64,000 bases of DNA. Source: Sinorhizobium fredii NGR234 (lineage in GTDB: Bacteria; Pseudomonadota; Alphaproteobacteria; Rhizobiales; Rhizobiaceae). This document shows positions 44,428 to 53,979 of the stretch, in pieces. Location of the stretch: assembly GCF_000018545.1 (NCBI RefSeq), contig NC_012587.1:310001-374000 (forward strand). The letters run 5' to 3'. A model generated the notes under the pieces. The model saw only the letters and a list, made by a program, of their open reading frames with translations. It did no database searches and was not told the DNA's origin. Made by a program: the position numbers and the translations under genes. How positions within the stretch are numbered: position 1 is the first letter of the stretch; each line of letters opens with the position of its first letter.

Positions 44428-44805
44428 ATGAGAGCGGCCATGCAACGACCCTATCGCCTTTCCTGTCACTGCGGCGAAATCGCCATCGAGGTCGATGCTG
44501 AACTTTCGCGGCTCGTCGAGTGCAACTGTTCGACCTGCCGGCGCTCGGGCTTCTTGCATTGGAAGGTGGATGCCGCCGCCGTCAGGCTCCTCACGGAAAA
44601 GCGCCGTATGTCGACCTATATCTGGCGCGGCATCGGCGAGGGCCATCATTTCTGCCCGACTTGCGGCACCGCGATCCTGCGCAGCGGCTATCCCGGCGAC
44701 CGCGTTTCGCTGAATGCCCGGTGCATCGAGGGCGTCGATGTGTTCACCCTCGAGGTCGATCGCTATGACGGCCGGAATGACATGCCTCCCGGACCGCTGC
44801 CATAA
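44428..44805 (+). CDS. GFA-family (glutathione-dependent formaldehyde-activating enzyme-like) zinc protein
   Basis: A 125-residue protein with the zinc-binding cysteine pattern of the GFA/CENP-V fold: CHCG near residue 13, CNCSTCRRSG near 33, and CPTCGTAILRSG near 76. The start could also be the ATG at 44440. Proteins with this fold are often called GFA but few have proven formaldehyde activity, so the substrate is unknown. It is convergent with edd. Confidence 0.8.
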   Translation: MRAAMQRPYRLSCHCGEIAIEVDAELSRLVECNCSTCRRSGFLHWKVDAAAVRLLTEKRRMSTYIWRGIGEGHHFCPTCGTAILRSGYPGDRVSLNARCIEGVDVFTLEVDRYDGRNDMPPGPLP

Positions 44806-44832
44806 GCCAGCGATGGCGTCGGCGCCGGCGCC

Positions 44833-46653
44833 TCAGTTAAACAGAACGCTTCCCCCGTGATCGGCAGCACCGGCAATCTTGCGGAACGGCGCGAACAGTT
44901 CGCGGCCCATGCCGAACTCGTTGTCGGAAAGGTCGACATGCGCCGGCACGCGCGTCTTCAGTGCAATGTCATCGACCTTGACCTCGATCGTCCCCTTGAC
45001 CGCGTCGATACGGATGATGTCGCCCTCCTGGATGCGGGCGATCGGCCCGCCGTCCTTGGCTTCCGGCGTGACGTGGATCGCTGCCGGCACCTTGCCGGAG
45101 GCGCCGGACATGCGGCCGTCGGTGACGAGCGCCACCTTCTGGCCGCGATCCTGCAGGATGCCGAGTATTGTCGTCAGCTTGTGCAGTTCCGGCATGCCGT
45201 TGGCCTTCGGGCCCTGGAAGCGAACGACGGCGATGAAGTCGCCTTCGAGCGTGCCCGCCTTGAAGGCGGCGTTCAATTCGGCCTGATCGTTGAAGATCTT
45301 GGCGGGGGCCTCGATGACATGGCGATCCGGCTTGACGGCCGAGATCTTGATGACCGCCTTGCCGATATTGCCGGTCAGCATCTTCAGGCCGCCGGTGTGT
45401 TGGAACGGCTGATCGATGGTTGAAAGCACCTTCGGATCGGCGCTCTCTTCGGGTGCCGGCTCGCGCTGGACGGTGCCCTTTTCGCCGAGTTTCACGTCGA
45501 TCGCATAAGCTTCGAGTCCCTGGCCGTAGACGGTCCGGACGTCGTCGTGCAGCAGGCCGGTCTTCAGGAGCTGTGCGATCAGGAAGCCCATTCCGCCGGC
45601 CGCGTGGAAATGGTTCACGTCGGCAAGCCCGTTCGGATAGACGCGGGCGAGCAGTGGCACGATGTCGGAGAGCTCCGAGATATCCTGCCAGGTGAGCACG
45701 ATGCCGGCGGCGCGCGCCATGGCGACGAGGTGCATGGTGTGGTTGGTCGAGCCGCCGGTCGCATGCAGGCCGACGACGCCGTTGACGATCGACCGCTCGT
45801 CGATCATCTCGCCGGCCGGCGTAAATTCGTTGCCCATTGCGGTGATCGCCAATGCCCGCTTCGCCGCTTCCTTGGTGAGCGCGTCGCGCAGCGGCGTGCC
45901 GGGATTGATGAAGGAGGCGCCCGGCAGGTGGAAACCCATGATCTCCATCAGCATCTGGTTGGAATTGGCCGTGCCGTAGAACGTACAGGTGCCTGGGCCG
46001 TGATAGGACTTCGATTCCGCCTCGAGCAGCTCGTCGCGGCCGACCTTGCCTTCGGCGAAGAGCTGGCGGACTTTTGCCTTCTCGTCGTTCGGCAGGCCCG
46101 AGGTCATCGGCCCGGCCGGTACGAAGACGGCGGGCAGGTGGCCGAAGGTCAGCGCCGCGATCACCAGCCCCGGCACGATCTTGTCGCAGACGCCGAGATA
46201 GACCGCCGCATCGAACATGTTGTGCGACAAGCCGATGCCGGCGGCCATGGCGATTAGGTCGCGAGAGAAGAGCGACAGTTCCATGCCGGGCTGGCCCTGG
46301 GTGACGCCGTCGCACATCGCCGGCACGCCGCCGGCGACCTGCGCCACGCCGCCCGCCTCGCGGGCCGCCTCGCGGATCAGCGCCGGATAGGTCTCGAACG
46401 GCTGATGCGCCGAGAGCATGTCGTTATAGGAGGTGATGATGCCGAGGTTCGGGACGCGGTCGCCGGCGAGCGCCACCTTCTCGGCGGGGGAACAGACGGC
46501 AAATCCGTGTGCCAGGTTACCGCAGCCGAGCACGCTGCGGTGCGGTCCGGTCGCTGCGGCGCTGCGGACGCGATCGAGGTAGGGTTCGCGATAGGGCTTC
46601 GAACGCTCGACGATCCGGGCGGTAATGGCGGCAATGCGGGAATCGGCGGACAT
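44833..46653 (-). CDS. edd: Phosphogluconate dehydratase (Entner-Doudoroff)
   Basis: A 606-residue [4Fe-4S] enzyme converting 6-phosphogluconate to 2-keto-3-deoxy-6-phosphogluconate in the cytoplasm. The ATG at 46653 with AGGA upstream gives [19 protein letters not shown]; 14 further codons upstream are not family-like. Cluster and active-site segments [39 protein letters not shown] and [19 protein letters not shown] are conserved. A C-terminal [17 protein letters not shown] matches. It is third in the zwf-pgl-edd row. Confidence 0.96.
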   Translation of the reverse strand: MSADSRIAAITARIVERSKPYREPYLDRVRSAAATGPHRSVLGCGNLAHGFAVCSPAEKVALAGDRVPNLGIITSYNDMLSAHQPFETYPALIREAAREAGGVAQVAGGVPAMCDGVTQGQPGMELSLFSRDLIAMAAGIGLSHNMFDAAVYLGVCDKIVPGLVIAALTFGHLPAVFVPAGPMTSGLPNDEKAKVRQLFAEGKVGRDELLEAESKSYHGPGTCTFYGTANSNQMLMEIMGFHLPGASFINPGTPLRDALTKEAAKRALAITAMGNEFTPAGEMIDERSIVNGVVGLHATGGSTNHTMHLVAMARAAGIVLTWQDISELSDIVPLLARVYPNGLADVNHFHAAGGMGFLIAQLLKTGLLHDDVRTVYGQGLEAYAIDVKLGEKGTVQREPAPEESADPKVLSTIDQPFQHTGGLKMLTGNIGKAVIKISAVKPDRHVIEAPAKIFNDQAELNAAFKAGTLEGDFIAVVRFQGPKANGMPELHKLTTILGILQDRGQKVALVTDGRMSGASGKVPAAIHVTPEAKDGGPIARIQEGDIIRIDAVKGTIEVKVDDIALKTRVPAHVDLSDNEFGMGRELFAPFRKIAGAADHGGSVLFN

Positions 46654-46707
46654 GGCACATCCTGTTCCGGAGTCTTCGGACCCCTTGATCTTCATCCTGT
46701 CATCGGC

Positions 46708-46762
46708 TTACAGCGGCAATGGTTCCAGACGTGTGTCGCTGTAACGCTTTTGAATTTCTGTA
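46708..46762. repeat. Partial rhizobial mosaic element, pgl-edd spacer
   Basis: TTACAGCG (46708-46715) and CGCTGTAA (46737-46744) form the second palindrome of the element type found at 34603, 38712 and 51926. Read on the minus strand, AATTCAAAAGCGTTACAGCG also matches its middle part. The first long palindrome is missing. It lies in the 124-bp spacer between pgl and edd. Confidence 0.6.
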
Positions 46763-46777
46763 TCTTGTCCGGACGCG

Positions 46778-47476
46778 TCAGGGCGCCCAGTAGATCTGCA
46801 GCGGCGATGCCGCCCGCCGCAGCATGGCGCGGATCGGCATTTCGGTCTCCTCGCCCGCTGCTTCCGCCCGGCCAAGGACCTCCCTCTTTCCCTCGCCCTC
46901 GATGTGCAGGACCAGATATCCGGCATCATGAAGGCTGGAGAAGGTAAAGGTGAGGCGGGTTTCGCCGGCCCCGGCGGCCTCCATGGTGATCACGCCGCGT
47001 CGGGTCGCCGGGTCGAGCGCCTCTTCGAGGCGCGTCCCGCCGGGAAAGAACGACGCCGTATGCCCGTCCGTTCCCATGCCGAGAACGACGACGTCGAAGG
47101 GGGCAGCGATGCCGGCCGTTTTCTCGCTTGCGATCGCAGCCGCAGCCTCGGCCGTCGCAGCGGCGTGATAGAGCGGCACGAACTGCGCCGCGGCCGCCCT
47201 GTTCTGCATCAGGTTGGCCGCGACGAGTGCGTGATTGGAACGGTCGCTTTCCGGCGGCACGAAGCGCTCGTCGACGAGCGTGATCGTCACCTTCGCCCAG
47301 TCGATATCGCGCGCGCACAGGGCGCGGAAAAACGCCTTCGGCGTCGAGCCGCCCGATACCGCGATGCTTGCCGCGCCGCGCTCTGCAATGGCGGCCGCGA
47401 GCCTGGCGCTCACCGCATCGGCAAGCCCCTCCGCCAGGGCCGCTCCGTTTTCGTAGGTATGCAGGGTCTCGCTCAT
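46778..47476 (-). CDS. pgl: 6-phosphogluconolactonase
   Basis: A 232-residue cytoplasmic enzyme hydrolysing 6-phosphogluconolactone, the second step after Zwf. The family pattern is seen as [35 protein letters not shown] and [17 protein letters not shown]. The last 40 residues contain the usual tail. It lies 9 bp after the zwf stop in the same operon. Confidence 0.95.
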   Translation of the reverse strand: MSETLHTYENGAALAEGLADAVSARLAAAIAERGAASIAVSGGSTPKAFFRALCARDIDWAKVTITLVDERFVPPESDRSNHALVAANLMQNRAAAAQFVPLYHAAATAEAAAAIASEKTAGIAAPFDVVVLGMGTDGHTASFFPGGTRLEEALDPATRRGVITMEAAGAGETRLTFTFSSLHDAGYLVLHIEGEGKREVLGRAEAAGEETEMPIRAMLRRAASPLQIYWAP

Positions 47477-47485
47477 CGGCCGGTC

Positions 47486-48961
47486 CTAGATCGTGTCGTT
47501 CCAGGTGCGGCCGTCGCGCTCGATCAGCGCGATCGCCTGGCTCGGCCCCCAGGTGCCGGCAGTGTAGCCCTGGACCTGTTGTCCAGCGGTTTCCCAGGCT
47601 TTGAGGATCGGATCGATCCATTGCCAGGCCGCCTCGACCTCGTCACGGCGCACGAACAGCGTCTGGTTGTTGCGGATGACGTCGAGCAGCAGCCGCTCAT
47701 AGGCGTCGGCGTTGCGCACGCCGAAGGCCTCGGCGAAGCTCATGTCGAGCGGCACGTTCCTGAGGCGCATGCCGCCCGGTCCAGGATCCTTGATCATCAG
47801 CGATTGCTTGACGCCCTCGTTCGGCTGCAGGCGGATCATCAGCTGGTTGGCGGAGATGCGCCCGGCGCTGTTGTCGAAGATCGAATGCGGGATCTGCTTG
47901 AAGGTGATGACGATCTCCGACATGCGGCCGGCCATGCGCTTGCCGGTGCGGATGTAGAATGGCACGCCCGCCCAGCGCCAGTTGCTGATCTCGGCCTTGA
48001 TCGCCACGAAGGTCTCCGTGTTGGAAACGCCGCCTTCGAGCTCTTCGAGATAACCCTTGACCGGACCGCCGGCCGATGCGCCGGCGCGATACTGGCCGCG
48101 CACCGTGACCTGCTCGACATTGGCGGCGGTGATCGGCTTCAGGGCGCGGAGGACTTTGAGCTTCTCGTCGCGCACCGCTTCCGCATCCATCGAGGTCGGT
48201 GCTTCCATCGCGACGAAGCAGACGAGCTGGAGAATATGGTTCTGCACCATGTCACGCAGTGCGCCCGCCTTATCGTAGTAGCCGGCCCGATTTTCCAGGC
48301 CGACCGATTCGGCGACGGTGATCTGCACATGGTCGATATGGGCCGAATTCCACAGCGGCTCGTAGAGCGCGTTGGCGAAGCGCAGCGCCATCAGGTTCTG
48401 CACCGTTTCCTTGCCCAGATAGTGGTCGATGCGGAAGATCTGCTCTTCGCGGAACACCTTGCCGATCGTGTCGTTCAACTCGGTCGCCGAAGCGAGATCC
48501 CGTCCGATCGGCTTTTCGACGACGATGCGGGTGTTCCTGGTGATGAGCTTGTGATCGCGGATCTTTTCCGAGATATCGCCGAAGATCGCCGGCCCGACGG
48601 CAAGATAGAAGGCGCGGGTGCGATCCTTGCCTTCGTCCAGTATCTTCTTGAGATCGTCCCAGCCCTGCTCGGACTTGGCGTCGACGGAGACGTAGTGGAG
48701 CCGCGAGGTGAATGTCTCCACCTCCGCCTCGTCGAACTCGCCGGGCTTCAGGTGTTCCTTCAGCGCATCGGAGGCGAATTGGCGATATTCCCCATCGGTG
48801 AGGGCGGCGCGCGAGGCGCCGATGATTCGCGTCGGCTCGGAGAACTGGCCTTCGATCTGCCGATGGTAGAGGGCCGGCAACAGCTTGCGCTCCGCAAGAT
48901 CGCCGGTGCCGCCGAACACGACATAGTCAAACGGTTCGACAGGAATGATCTGGCTGCTCAT
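47486..48961 (-). CDS. zwf: Glucose-6-phosphate 1-dehydrogenase
   Basis: A 491-residue NADP-dependent enzyme. The ATG at 48961 gives MSSQIIPVEPFDYVVFGGTG; 31 extra upstream codons run through the promoter region. The nucleotide-binding GGTGDLA is at residues 17-23 and the substrate-binding RIDHYLGKE at 177-185. It starts the zwf-pgl-edd operon, the oxidative entry to the Entner-Doudoroff pathway, which is the main glucose route in rhizobia. Confidence 0.96.
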   Translation of the reverse strand: MSSQIIPVEPFDYVVFGGTGDLAERKLLPALYHRQIEGQFSEPTRIIGASRAALTDGEYRQFASDALKEHLKPGEFDEAEVETFTSRLHYVSVDAKSEQGWDDLKKILDEGKDRTRAFYLAVGPAIFGDISEKIRDHKLITRNTRIVVEKPIGRDLASATELNDTIGKVFREEQIFRIDHYLGKETVQNLMALRFANALYEPLWNSAHIDHVQITVAESVGLENRAGYYDKAGALRDMVQNHILQLVCFVAMEAPTSMDAEAVRDEKLKVLRALKPITAANVEQVTVRGQYRAGASAGGPVKGYLEELEGGVSNTETFVAIKAEISNWRWAGVPFYIRTGKRMAGRMSEIVITFKQIPHSIFDNSAGRISANQLMIRLQPNEGVKQSLMIKDPGPGGMRLRNVPLDMSFAEAFGVRNADAYERLLLDVIRNNQTLFVRRDEVEAAWQWIDPILKAWETAGQQVQGYTAGTWGPSQAIALIERDGRTWNDTI

Positions 48962-49127
48962 GGGATGTTCTCGATCTCGTTCAGGTCGGGGCAGATATAA
49001 TCTAATCGATTTAAAAGCGCTAGGGTGCAACGCAACAAAATCGTATCTGCCCAAGTTTTCGAAAGCACGAAGCTCTACAGATGGATCCTTCCCAAGGAGT
49101 CGGGTCCGGCTTCAGAAGCATGCGGCT
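48962..49127. promoter_or_regulatory. zwf upstream region
   Basis: This 166-bp spacer separates the minus-strand puuB-like gene from zwf. The palindrome AATCGATT at 49004-49011 sits in an AT-rich patch 45 bp before the zwf start and may be an operator. No promoter elements were assigned with confidence. Confidence 0.35.
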
Positions 49128-50414
49128 CTAAAGTCGATCGCGCAAGGCATACCAGCTCAGCGCAAGGAAGAGCAGGACCGATCGGAAGCGTGTTCCTCCG
49201 GGGAAAGCCGGTATTTTCAGCTCTCTCAGAAGCTCCAGCTCCGTCGCTCTGCCGAGCGCGAGGCCGGCATAGAGCTTGCCGCAATAGTTGGCGAGCATGA
49301 CGCCGTGGCCGGAATAGCCGCCGATACTCGTCACTCCCGGCATGACCTCGCGGCAGAAGGGTTGGCGCGGCATGGTGATGCCAACCGAGCCCCCCCAGGC
49401 ATGGGTGATGTCGATGTCGGCAAGCGCCGGGTAGATCTCGTGGATCTGGCGGCGAATGTGGCTCGAAATGTCGCGCGGGTTGTCGGCGGTGTAGGCTTCG
49501 CGCCCGCCGAACAGCAGCCGGCCATCCTTCGACTTGCGGAAATAGCGCACCACGAAGCGCGAGTCGTCGACGGACTCGCCACCGGGAAGAATGTCCGGGT
49601 GGTCCCTCAATACCGGTGTGGCGCCGATGAAGGAGCGGATCGGCATGACATGGCTGGCGGTCACCGGCTCGAGATCGCCGATATAGGCGTTGCAGGCGAT
49701 CAATGCCCGGTCTGCGGTAATCGTGCCGCGGCTCGTCTCGATGACGACCGCGCCGCCCTTTTTCTCGATTTTCAGCGCCTTCGTCTGTTCATAGAGATTG
49801 GCTCCGGCAAGCGCCGCCTGCCTAGTCAGGCCGACCAGCAGCTTCATCGGATGGATATGGCCGGTGCCGGTGTCGCGGATGCCGAAGTGGTAATGGCTCG
49901 AGCCGAGCCGGCTTGACGTCTCCTCACGATCCATGAAGGTGAGATGCGGATAGCCGAACCGCTCGGCCATCGCATCGACATGGCGGCGATAGTCGGTCTC
50001 GAAGCTCTTCTTGTGACTGACAGAGAGCTGGCCGGGCACAAATTCGATGTCGATCCTGTGCTCGCTGGCGAAGTCGAGTACGTAGCGCTTGGCGTTTTCC
50101 GCCATGTCGAAAAGCAGTTGCGCCCGCTCGTGCCCGAGCGTCTCTTCCGCTTCGTCGGCCCAGGCGCGCTGGCCCGTGCCGAATTGCCCGCCGTTGCGCC
50201 CCGAGGCGCCGTCGCCGAATCGGCAGGCGTCGATCAGCGTCACATCGGCGCCGCCCTTCGCAAGGTTGTAGGCCGCCTGCAGCCCGGTATAGCCGCCGCC
50301 GACAATGGCGACGTCGGCCCGCCGCGAGCCCGGCATGGCCGGATAGCCAGGCCTGTCCGGGACGGTCGCCTCGTACCAGGAGATTCCGGGCGAGATCGGG
50401 CTTTGCCATTCCAT
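49128..50414 (-). CDS. FAD-dependent oxidoreductase, gamma-glutamylputrescine oxidase type (PuuB/OrdL-like)
   Basis: A 428-residue DAO-family flavoprotein. The FAD-binding dinucleotide motif VAIVGGGYTGLQAA is at residues about 36-48, and FGDGASGRNGGQFGTGQ follows as in PuuB-type enzymes. The C-terminal half has GRLLFGGREAYTADNPRD and WGGSVGITMPRQP, with SIGGYSGHGVMLANYCGKL at the end. It lies 17 bp after the ligase-like gene on the same strand, so the pair probably oxidises a gamma-glutamylated amine. The exact amine cannot be read from the sequence. Confidence 0.85.
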   Translation of the reverse strand: MEWQSPISPGISWYEATVPDRPGYPAMPGSRRADVAIVGGGYTGLQAAYNLAKGGADVTLIDACRFGDGASGRNGGQFGTGQRAWADEAEETLGHERAQLLFDMAENAKRYVLDFASEHRIDIEFVPGQLSVSHKKSFETDYRRHVDAMAERFGYPHLTFMDREETSSRLGSSHYHFGIRDTGTGHIHPMKLLVGLTRQAALAGANLYEQTKALKIEKKGGAVVIETSRGTITADRALIACNAYIGDLEPVTASHVMPIRSFIGATPVLRDHPDILPGGESVDDSRFVVRYFRKSKDGRLLFGGREAYTADNPRDISSHIRRQIHEIYPALADIDITHAWGGSVGITMPRQPFCREVMPGVTSIGGYSGHGVMLANYCGKLYAGLALGRATELELLRELKIPAFPGGTRFRSVLLFLALSWYALRDRL

Positions 50415-50431
50415 TCCGAATGCTCCTCGTG

Positions 50432-51868
50432 TCAGACGTTGAGGAGCAGGAATTCACGTTCCCACGGGCTGATGACCTGCATGAAGGTCTCGAACTCGCC
50501 GCGCTTCACGCCGGCATAGATGGCGATGAACTCGGCGCTGAAGACCTCTGCCAACGAAGGCTCGGATTCGAGCAGCGAGATGGCTTCGAGCAGGCCGCGC
50601 GGCAGATCGATCTCGCCCTCATTGGCGGTGTCTTCCGAGGGCGGCGTCGGCTGCAGGTCCTCCATGATGCCGAGATAGCCGCAGCCGAGCGAGGCGGCGA
50701 GTGCCAGATACGGGTTCGCATCGGAGCTCGGCAGGCGGTTTTCGATGCGCCTGGCGACCGGGTCCGAGACCGGAATGCGGAACGCCGTCGTCCGGTTGTC
50801 GTAACCCCAGGCCGTGTTGACCGGCGCCGACATGTCCGGCGTCAGCCGCCGGTAGGAGTTCACGTAAGGCGCCATCATCGACAGCGTCTTCGGCACGTAA
50901 TGCTGCATGCCGCCTATGAAGGCGAAGAACTCCTTGGAAGGCGAGCCGTCCGGGCTGGAGAAGATATTGCGGCCGGTCTCGATATCGATGACCGACTGAT
51001 GGATGTGCATCGCCGACCCCGGCTGGCCCTGCATCGGTTTTGCCATGAAGGTGGCGTAGATGCCGTGCTTGAGCGCCGCTTCGCGGATCGTGCGCTTGAA
51101 CATGAAGACTTGGTCGGCCAGTTCGATCGGATCGCCGTGCCTCAGGTTGATCTCGAGCTGCGCCGGCCCCTCCTCGTGGATCAGCGTGTCGATCTCGAGC
51201 CCCTGCTTTTCCGAGAAATGGTAGATGTCGTCGATCAGTTCATCGAATTCGTTGATGCCGGCGATGGAATAGCCCTGGCCGCCGAGAATGGAGCGTCCGG
51301 AGCGACCCTTCGGCGGGCGCAGCGGATAGTCCGGATCGTCGTTCTGGGCGACGAGATAGAACTCGATCTCGGGCGCGACGACCGGTTTCCAGCCCTTCTG
51401 GCGATAGAGGTCGAGGACGCGCTTCAGGACGTTGCGCGGCGTGTAGCTGATCTGCTCGCCCTGCGAGCCGACGATATCGCAGATCACCTGCGCGGTCGGA
51501 TCGCTTTCCCACGGGACGATGGAAATGGTCGAAAGGTCCGGCACCAGCTTGATGTCGCTGTCGCGGGAGTCGTAGCGGAACTGGCCGGTCTCCTCCGGAT
51601 ACTCGCCGGAAATCGTGTGGCGGTAGATCGCCGATGGCAGCGCCAGCGATGTATTGGACGTGAATTTCGAGGTCGGCATCATCTTGCCGCGCGGCACGCC
51701 GGCCAGGTCGGGGGTGATGCACTCGATATCTTCAATGCCGCGGATTTTCAGCCAGTCGACCGCCTCCTTCCAGGTCTTGACGCCTCGTGGCGCATGCAGG
51801 GCAAGGGGGACTCCTGAACTCTTGCTGACCTTTGCCGTTTGTTGGCCAACGCTTCTCTTGGAAGACAT
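50432..51868 (-). CDS. Glutamine synthetase-like ligase, gamma-glutamylpolyamine synthetase type (PuuA-like)
   Basis: A 478-residue GS-fold enzyme. The beta-grasp N-terminus (GIEDIECITPDLAGVPRGKMM) and the catalytic metal/ATP motifs are present: VAPEIEFYLV, EEGPAQLEINLRHGDP, and FMAKPMQGQPGSAMHIHQS. The tail LASLGCGYLGIMEDLQP is typical of the GlnA3/PuuA branch. It is longer than true type-I GS and is paired with a PuuB-like oxidase. A putrescine-type importer is encoded 8.5 kb away at 60353. Polyamine use is inferred. Confidence 0.8.
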   Translation of the reverse strand: MSSKRSVGQQTAKVSKSSGVPLALHAPRGVKTWKEAVDWLKIRGIEDIECITPDLAGVPRGKMMPTSKFTSNTSLALPSAIYRHTISGEYPEETGQFRYDSRDSDIKLVPDLSTISIVPWESDPTAQVICDIVGSQGEQISYTPRNVLKRVLDLYRQKGWKPVVAPEIEFYLVAQNDDPDYPLRPPKGRSGRSILGGQGYSIAGINEFDELIDDIYHFSEKQGLEIDTLIHEEGPAQLEINLRHGDPIELADQVFMFKRTIREAALKHGIYATFMAKPMQGQPGSAMHIHQSVIDIETGRNIFSSPDGSPSKEFFAFIGGMQHYVPKTLSMMAPYVNSYRRLTPDMSAPVNTAWGYDNRTTAFRIPVSDPVARRIENRLPSSDANPYLALAASLGCGYLGIMEDLQPTPPSEDTANEGEIDLPRGLLEAISLLESEPSLAEVFSAEFIAIYAGVKRGEFETFMQVISPWEREFLLLNV

Positions 51869-51925
51869 AAATCACCGGATTCTGCTTCGGATAGCGCATC
51901 ATAGCTGCACCGCGGCAATTGGCTA

Positions 51926-52020
51926 CTGCATGTTTCCTTAAATCGGATCCGATTTAAGGAAACATGCAGGATCTCAAATTAACAGCGACCTTGTGCCTCT
52001 GAAGACGCACGGCGCTGTGT
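51926..52020. repeat. Rhizobial intergenic mosaic element, copy C
   Basis: The first palindrome has 19-bp arms, 51926-51944 and 51951-51969 (CTGCATGTTTCCTTAAATC type), around GGATCC; the second has shorter arms, ACAGCG (51983-51987 region) and CGCTGT (52013-52018). It sits between the PuuA-like gene and the divergent flavoprotein gene. Confidence 0.8.
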
Positions 52021-52086
52021 GTGCTTCGCAATTGACTTTTCGCCCTTCGCCGGAGAGGAAGGCGGGAAACCCTAAGAGGGCATTGC

Positions 52087-53271
52087 GTGATCGAGACACA
52101 GGATGTGGTGATCATCGGGGCGGGCGCCGCCGGCATGATGTGCGCAATCGAGGCGGGAAAGCGCGGCCGCCGCGTCGTCGTCATCGACCATGCCAGGGCA
52201 CCCGGCGAGAAGATCCGCATTTCAGGCGGCGGCCGCTGCAATTTCACCAATATTCATGCCGGTCCGAAGAACTTCCTTTCCGACAATCCGCATTTCTGCA
52301 AATCGGCGCTTGCCCGCTATCGCCCGCAGGATTTCGTATCGCTCGTCGAGCGGCACGGCATCGCCTGGCATGAGAAGACGCTGGGGCAGCTTTTCTGCGA
52401 CCATTCGGCCAAGGACATCATCCGCATGCTGCTTGCGGAGATGAAGGAGGTAGGCGCGATGCTGCGGCTCGAGACGACGATCTCGGCCGTGGAACGGACC
52501 GCCTCGGGTTTCCGTGTGGCGACCAGCGCCGGAACGGTCGATACCGCGTCGCTTGTGGTTGCGAGCGGCGGCAAATCCATCCCGAAGATGGGCGCGACGG
52601 GGCTTGCCTATCGGATTGCCGAGCAGTTCGGCCTGCCGGTCGTCGAGACGCGGCCAGCACTGGTGCCATTTACGCTCGATCCGGCCCAACTCGAAAAGCT
52701 CGGCGGCCTTGCCGGTGTGGCGGCCGACGCCGAAGTCCGCTTCGGCAAAATTGCCTTCCGCGAGGCGGTGCTCGTCACCCATCGCGGTTTGAGCGGGCCG
52801 GCGATCCTGCAGATCTCCTCCTATTGGCGCGAGGGCGCGGAGATCGTCCTCAGATTGATGCCCGACATCGACATTGCCTCGATCCTCAAGGGCATGCGCC
52901 GCACGGGCGGCCGCCAGGCGGCGCAGACCGCCCTTGCCGACATCCTGCCGCGGCGGCTCGCGCAATTCTTCGCCGAGGAGGCAAAGCTTGCCGGGCGCCT
53001 GCTTGCCGATCTCTCCGACAAGGCGATCGATGCACTGTCGGCTTCCATTCAGGCCTGGACCTTGAAGCCGGCCGGAACCGAGGGCTACCGGACCGCCGAG
53101 GTGACGCTTGGCGGGGTCGACACGCGCGCCCTCGACTCACGCACCATGCGAGCGACGAACATTCCCGGCCTCTATTTCATCGGCGAATGCGTCGACGTGA
53201 CCGGATGGCTGGGCGGCTATAACTTTCAATGGGCCTGGGCTTCCGGCTTCGCCGCCGGTCAAGACGTGTAA
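52087..53271 (+). CDS. BaiN/YhiN (HI0933-like) flavoprotein
   Basis: A 394-residue NAD(P)/FAD-dependent oxidoreductase. The dinucleotide fold starts at VVIIGAGAAGMMCAIEAGKRGR, and PGEKIRISGGGRCNFTNI is the family signature. The middle VTHRGLSGPAILQISSYW and the end GLYFIGECVDVTGWLGGYNFQWAWASG are also characteristic. Its physiological substrate is not known in proteobacteria. It stands alone with a divergent promoter shared with the PuuA-like gene and an intergenic element between them. Confidence 0.85.
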   Translation: MIETQDVVIIGAGAAGMMCAIEAGKRGRRVVVIDHARAPGEKIRISGGGRCNFTNIHAGPKNFLSDNPHFCKSALARYRPQDFVSLVERHGIAWHEKTLGQLFCDHSAKDIIRMLLAEMKEVGAMLRLETTISAVERTASGFRVATSAGTVDTASLVVASGGKSIPKMGATGLAYRIAEQFGLPVVETRPALVPFTLDPAQLEKLGGLAGVAADAEVRFGKIAFREAVLVTHRGLSGPAILQISSYWREGAEIVLRLMPDIDIASILKGMRRTGGRQAAQTALADILPRRLAQFFAEEAKLAGRLLADLSDKAIDALSASIQAWTLKPAGTEGYRTAEVTLGGVDTRALDSRTMRATNIPGLYFIGECVDVTGWLGGYNFQWAWASGFAAGQDV

Positions 53272-53492
53272 CGCCGGCGCAAAAATGGTGATTTGCGTCT
53301 TCAGCCATTCTTAAGGGAAATAATCGAACCTGCTTTGCATGGCTCCACAGCCGGCAGAGGACTGGCGGAACGGTCCAAGACAGAGACCAGACTGTTTCCA
53401 ATTCATGGCCTTTCCTCAGCCGCAGGATGGTAGCACCATGAAGCGCATGGCATGACCCCAATGGTCCTGCCAAACAGGAAGGACTGGATGCC

Positions 53493-53633
53493 ATGACCCA
53501 GAAACGTCGCCGTCCCCATGCCATTGCCATCGCCCGCGCCGATGAGAGCCGCTCGCAAGGCGAATTGATCGCTTTCGCCGCGACCCTTGCGTTTTTCGCG
53601 ATCGCCGCATCGGCAGTTTTCTCCGCTCTCTGA
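53493..53633 (+). CDS. Small membrane protein (46 residues)
   Basis: A frame MTQKRRRPHAIAIARADESR... of 46 residues with a basic, polar N-terminus and one transmembrane helix (FAATLAFFAIAASAVFSAL) reaching the C-terminus. GGAAGGA lies 13-19 nt before the ATG, a little far. It is too small for routine gene calling. Composition and codon use look coding. Function is unknown, and it may be a leader or a small regulator. Confidence 0.5.
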   Translation: MTQKRRRPHAIAIARADESRSQGELIAFAATLAFFAIAASAVFSAL

Positions 53634-53979
53634 TCCTTTCTGCTCGCGAGCGGAAGCGCTTCGCGGACGGCATGCCGCGCATGCGAGCGCAGGCCGCGGA
53701 ACTGGGTTAGGCCACTCCAGCGAGATCGCCCTCCGGCGAACGCCGCGCTTATAAAAATCTTAATCGTTCAAAACGAATATGGCGAAGACGAGAGTCCGTC
53801 AGGACCTCGCCGCGTGAAGCGGTGCGGTCCCGCAATGATTGCCGACGGATTGGCGGCGTGCGCCGCATGACTTCCGAAAAACATCAGCCTGTTTGCGCAT
53901 CGGGTGGCGCCTAAGCGTTCTGTCGGACGCTTGGCGCCATGGGGAGGCCAAACGCGCGCTGCGAGCCAAGGTGTTTTCC
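53634..53979 (+). promoter_or_regulatory. Upstream region of the chemoreceptor gene with stable hairpin
   Basis: This 346-bp gap holds an AT-rich patch near 53750-53790 that is the likely promoter area, and a strong hairpin: TGGCGCCTAAGCGT (53905-53918) with ACGCTTGGCGCCA (53927-53939), broken by one bulged T. It has no U-run and ends 41 nt before the ATG, so it should be part of the mRNA leader. Confidence 0.5.
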
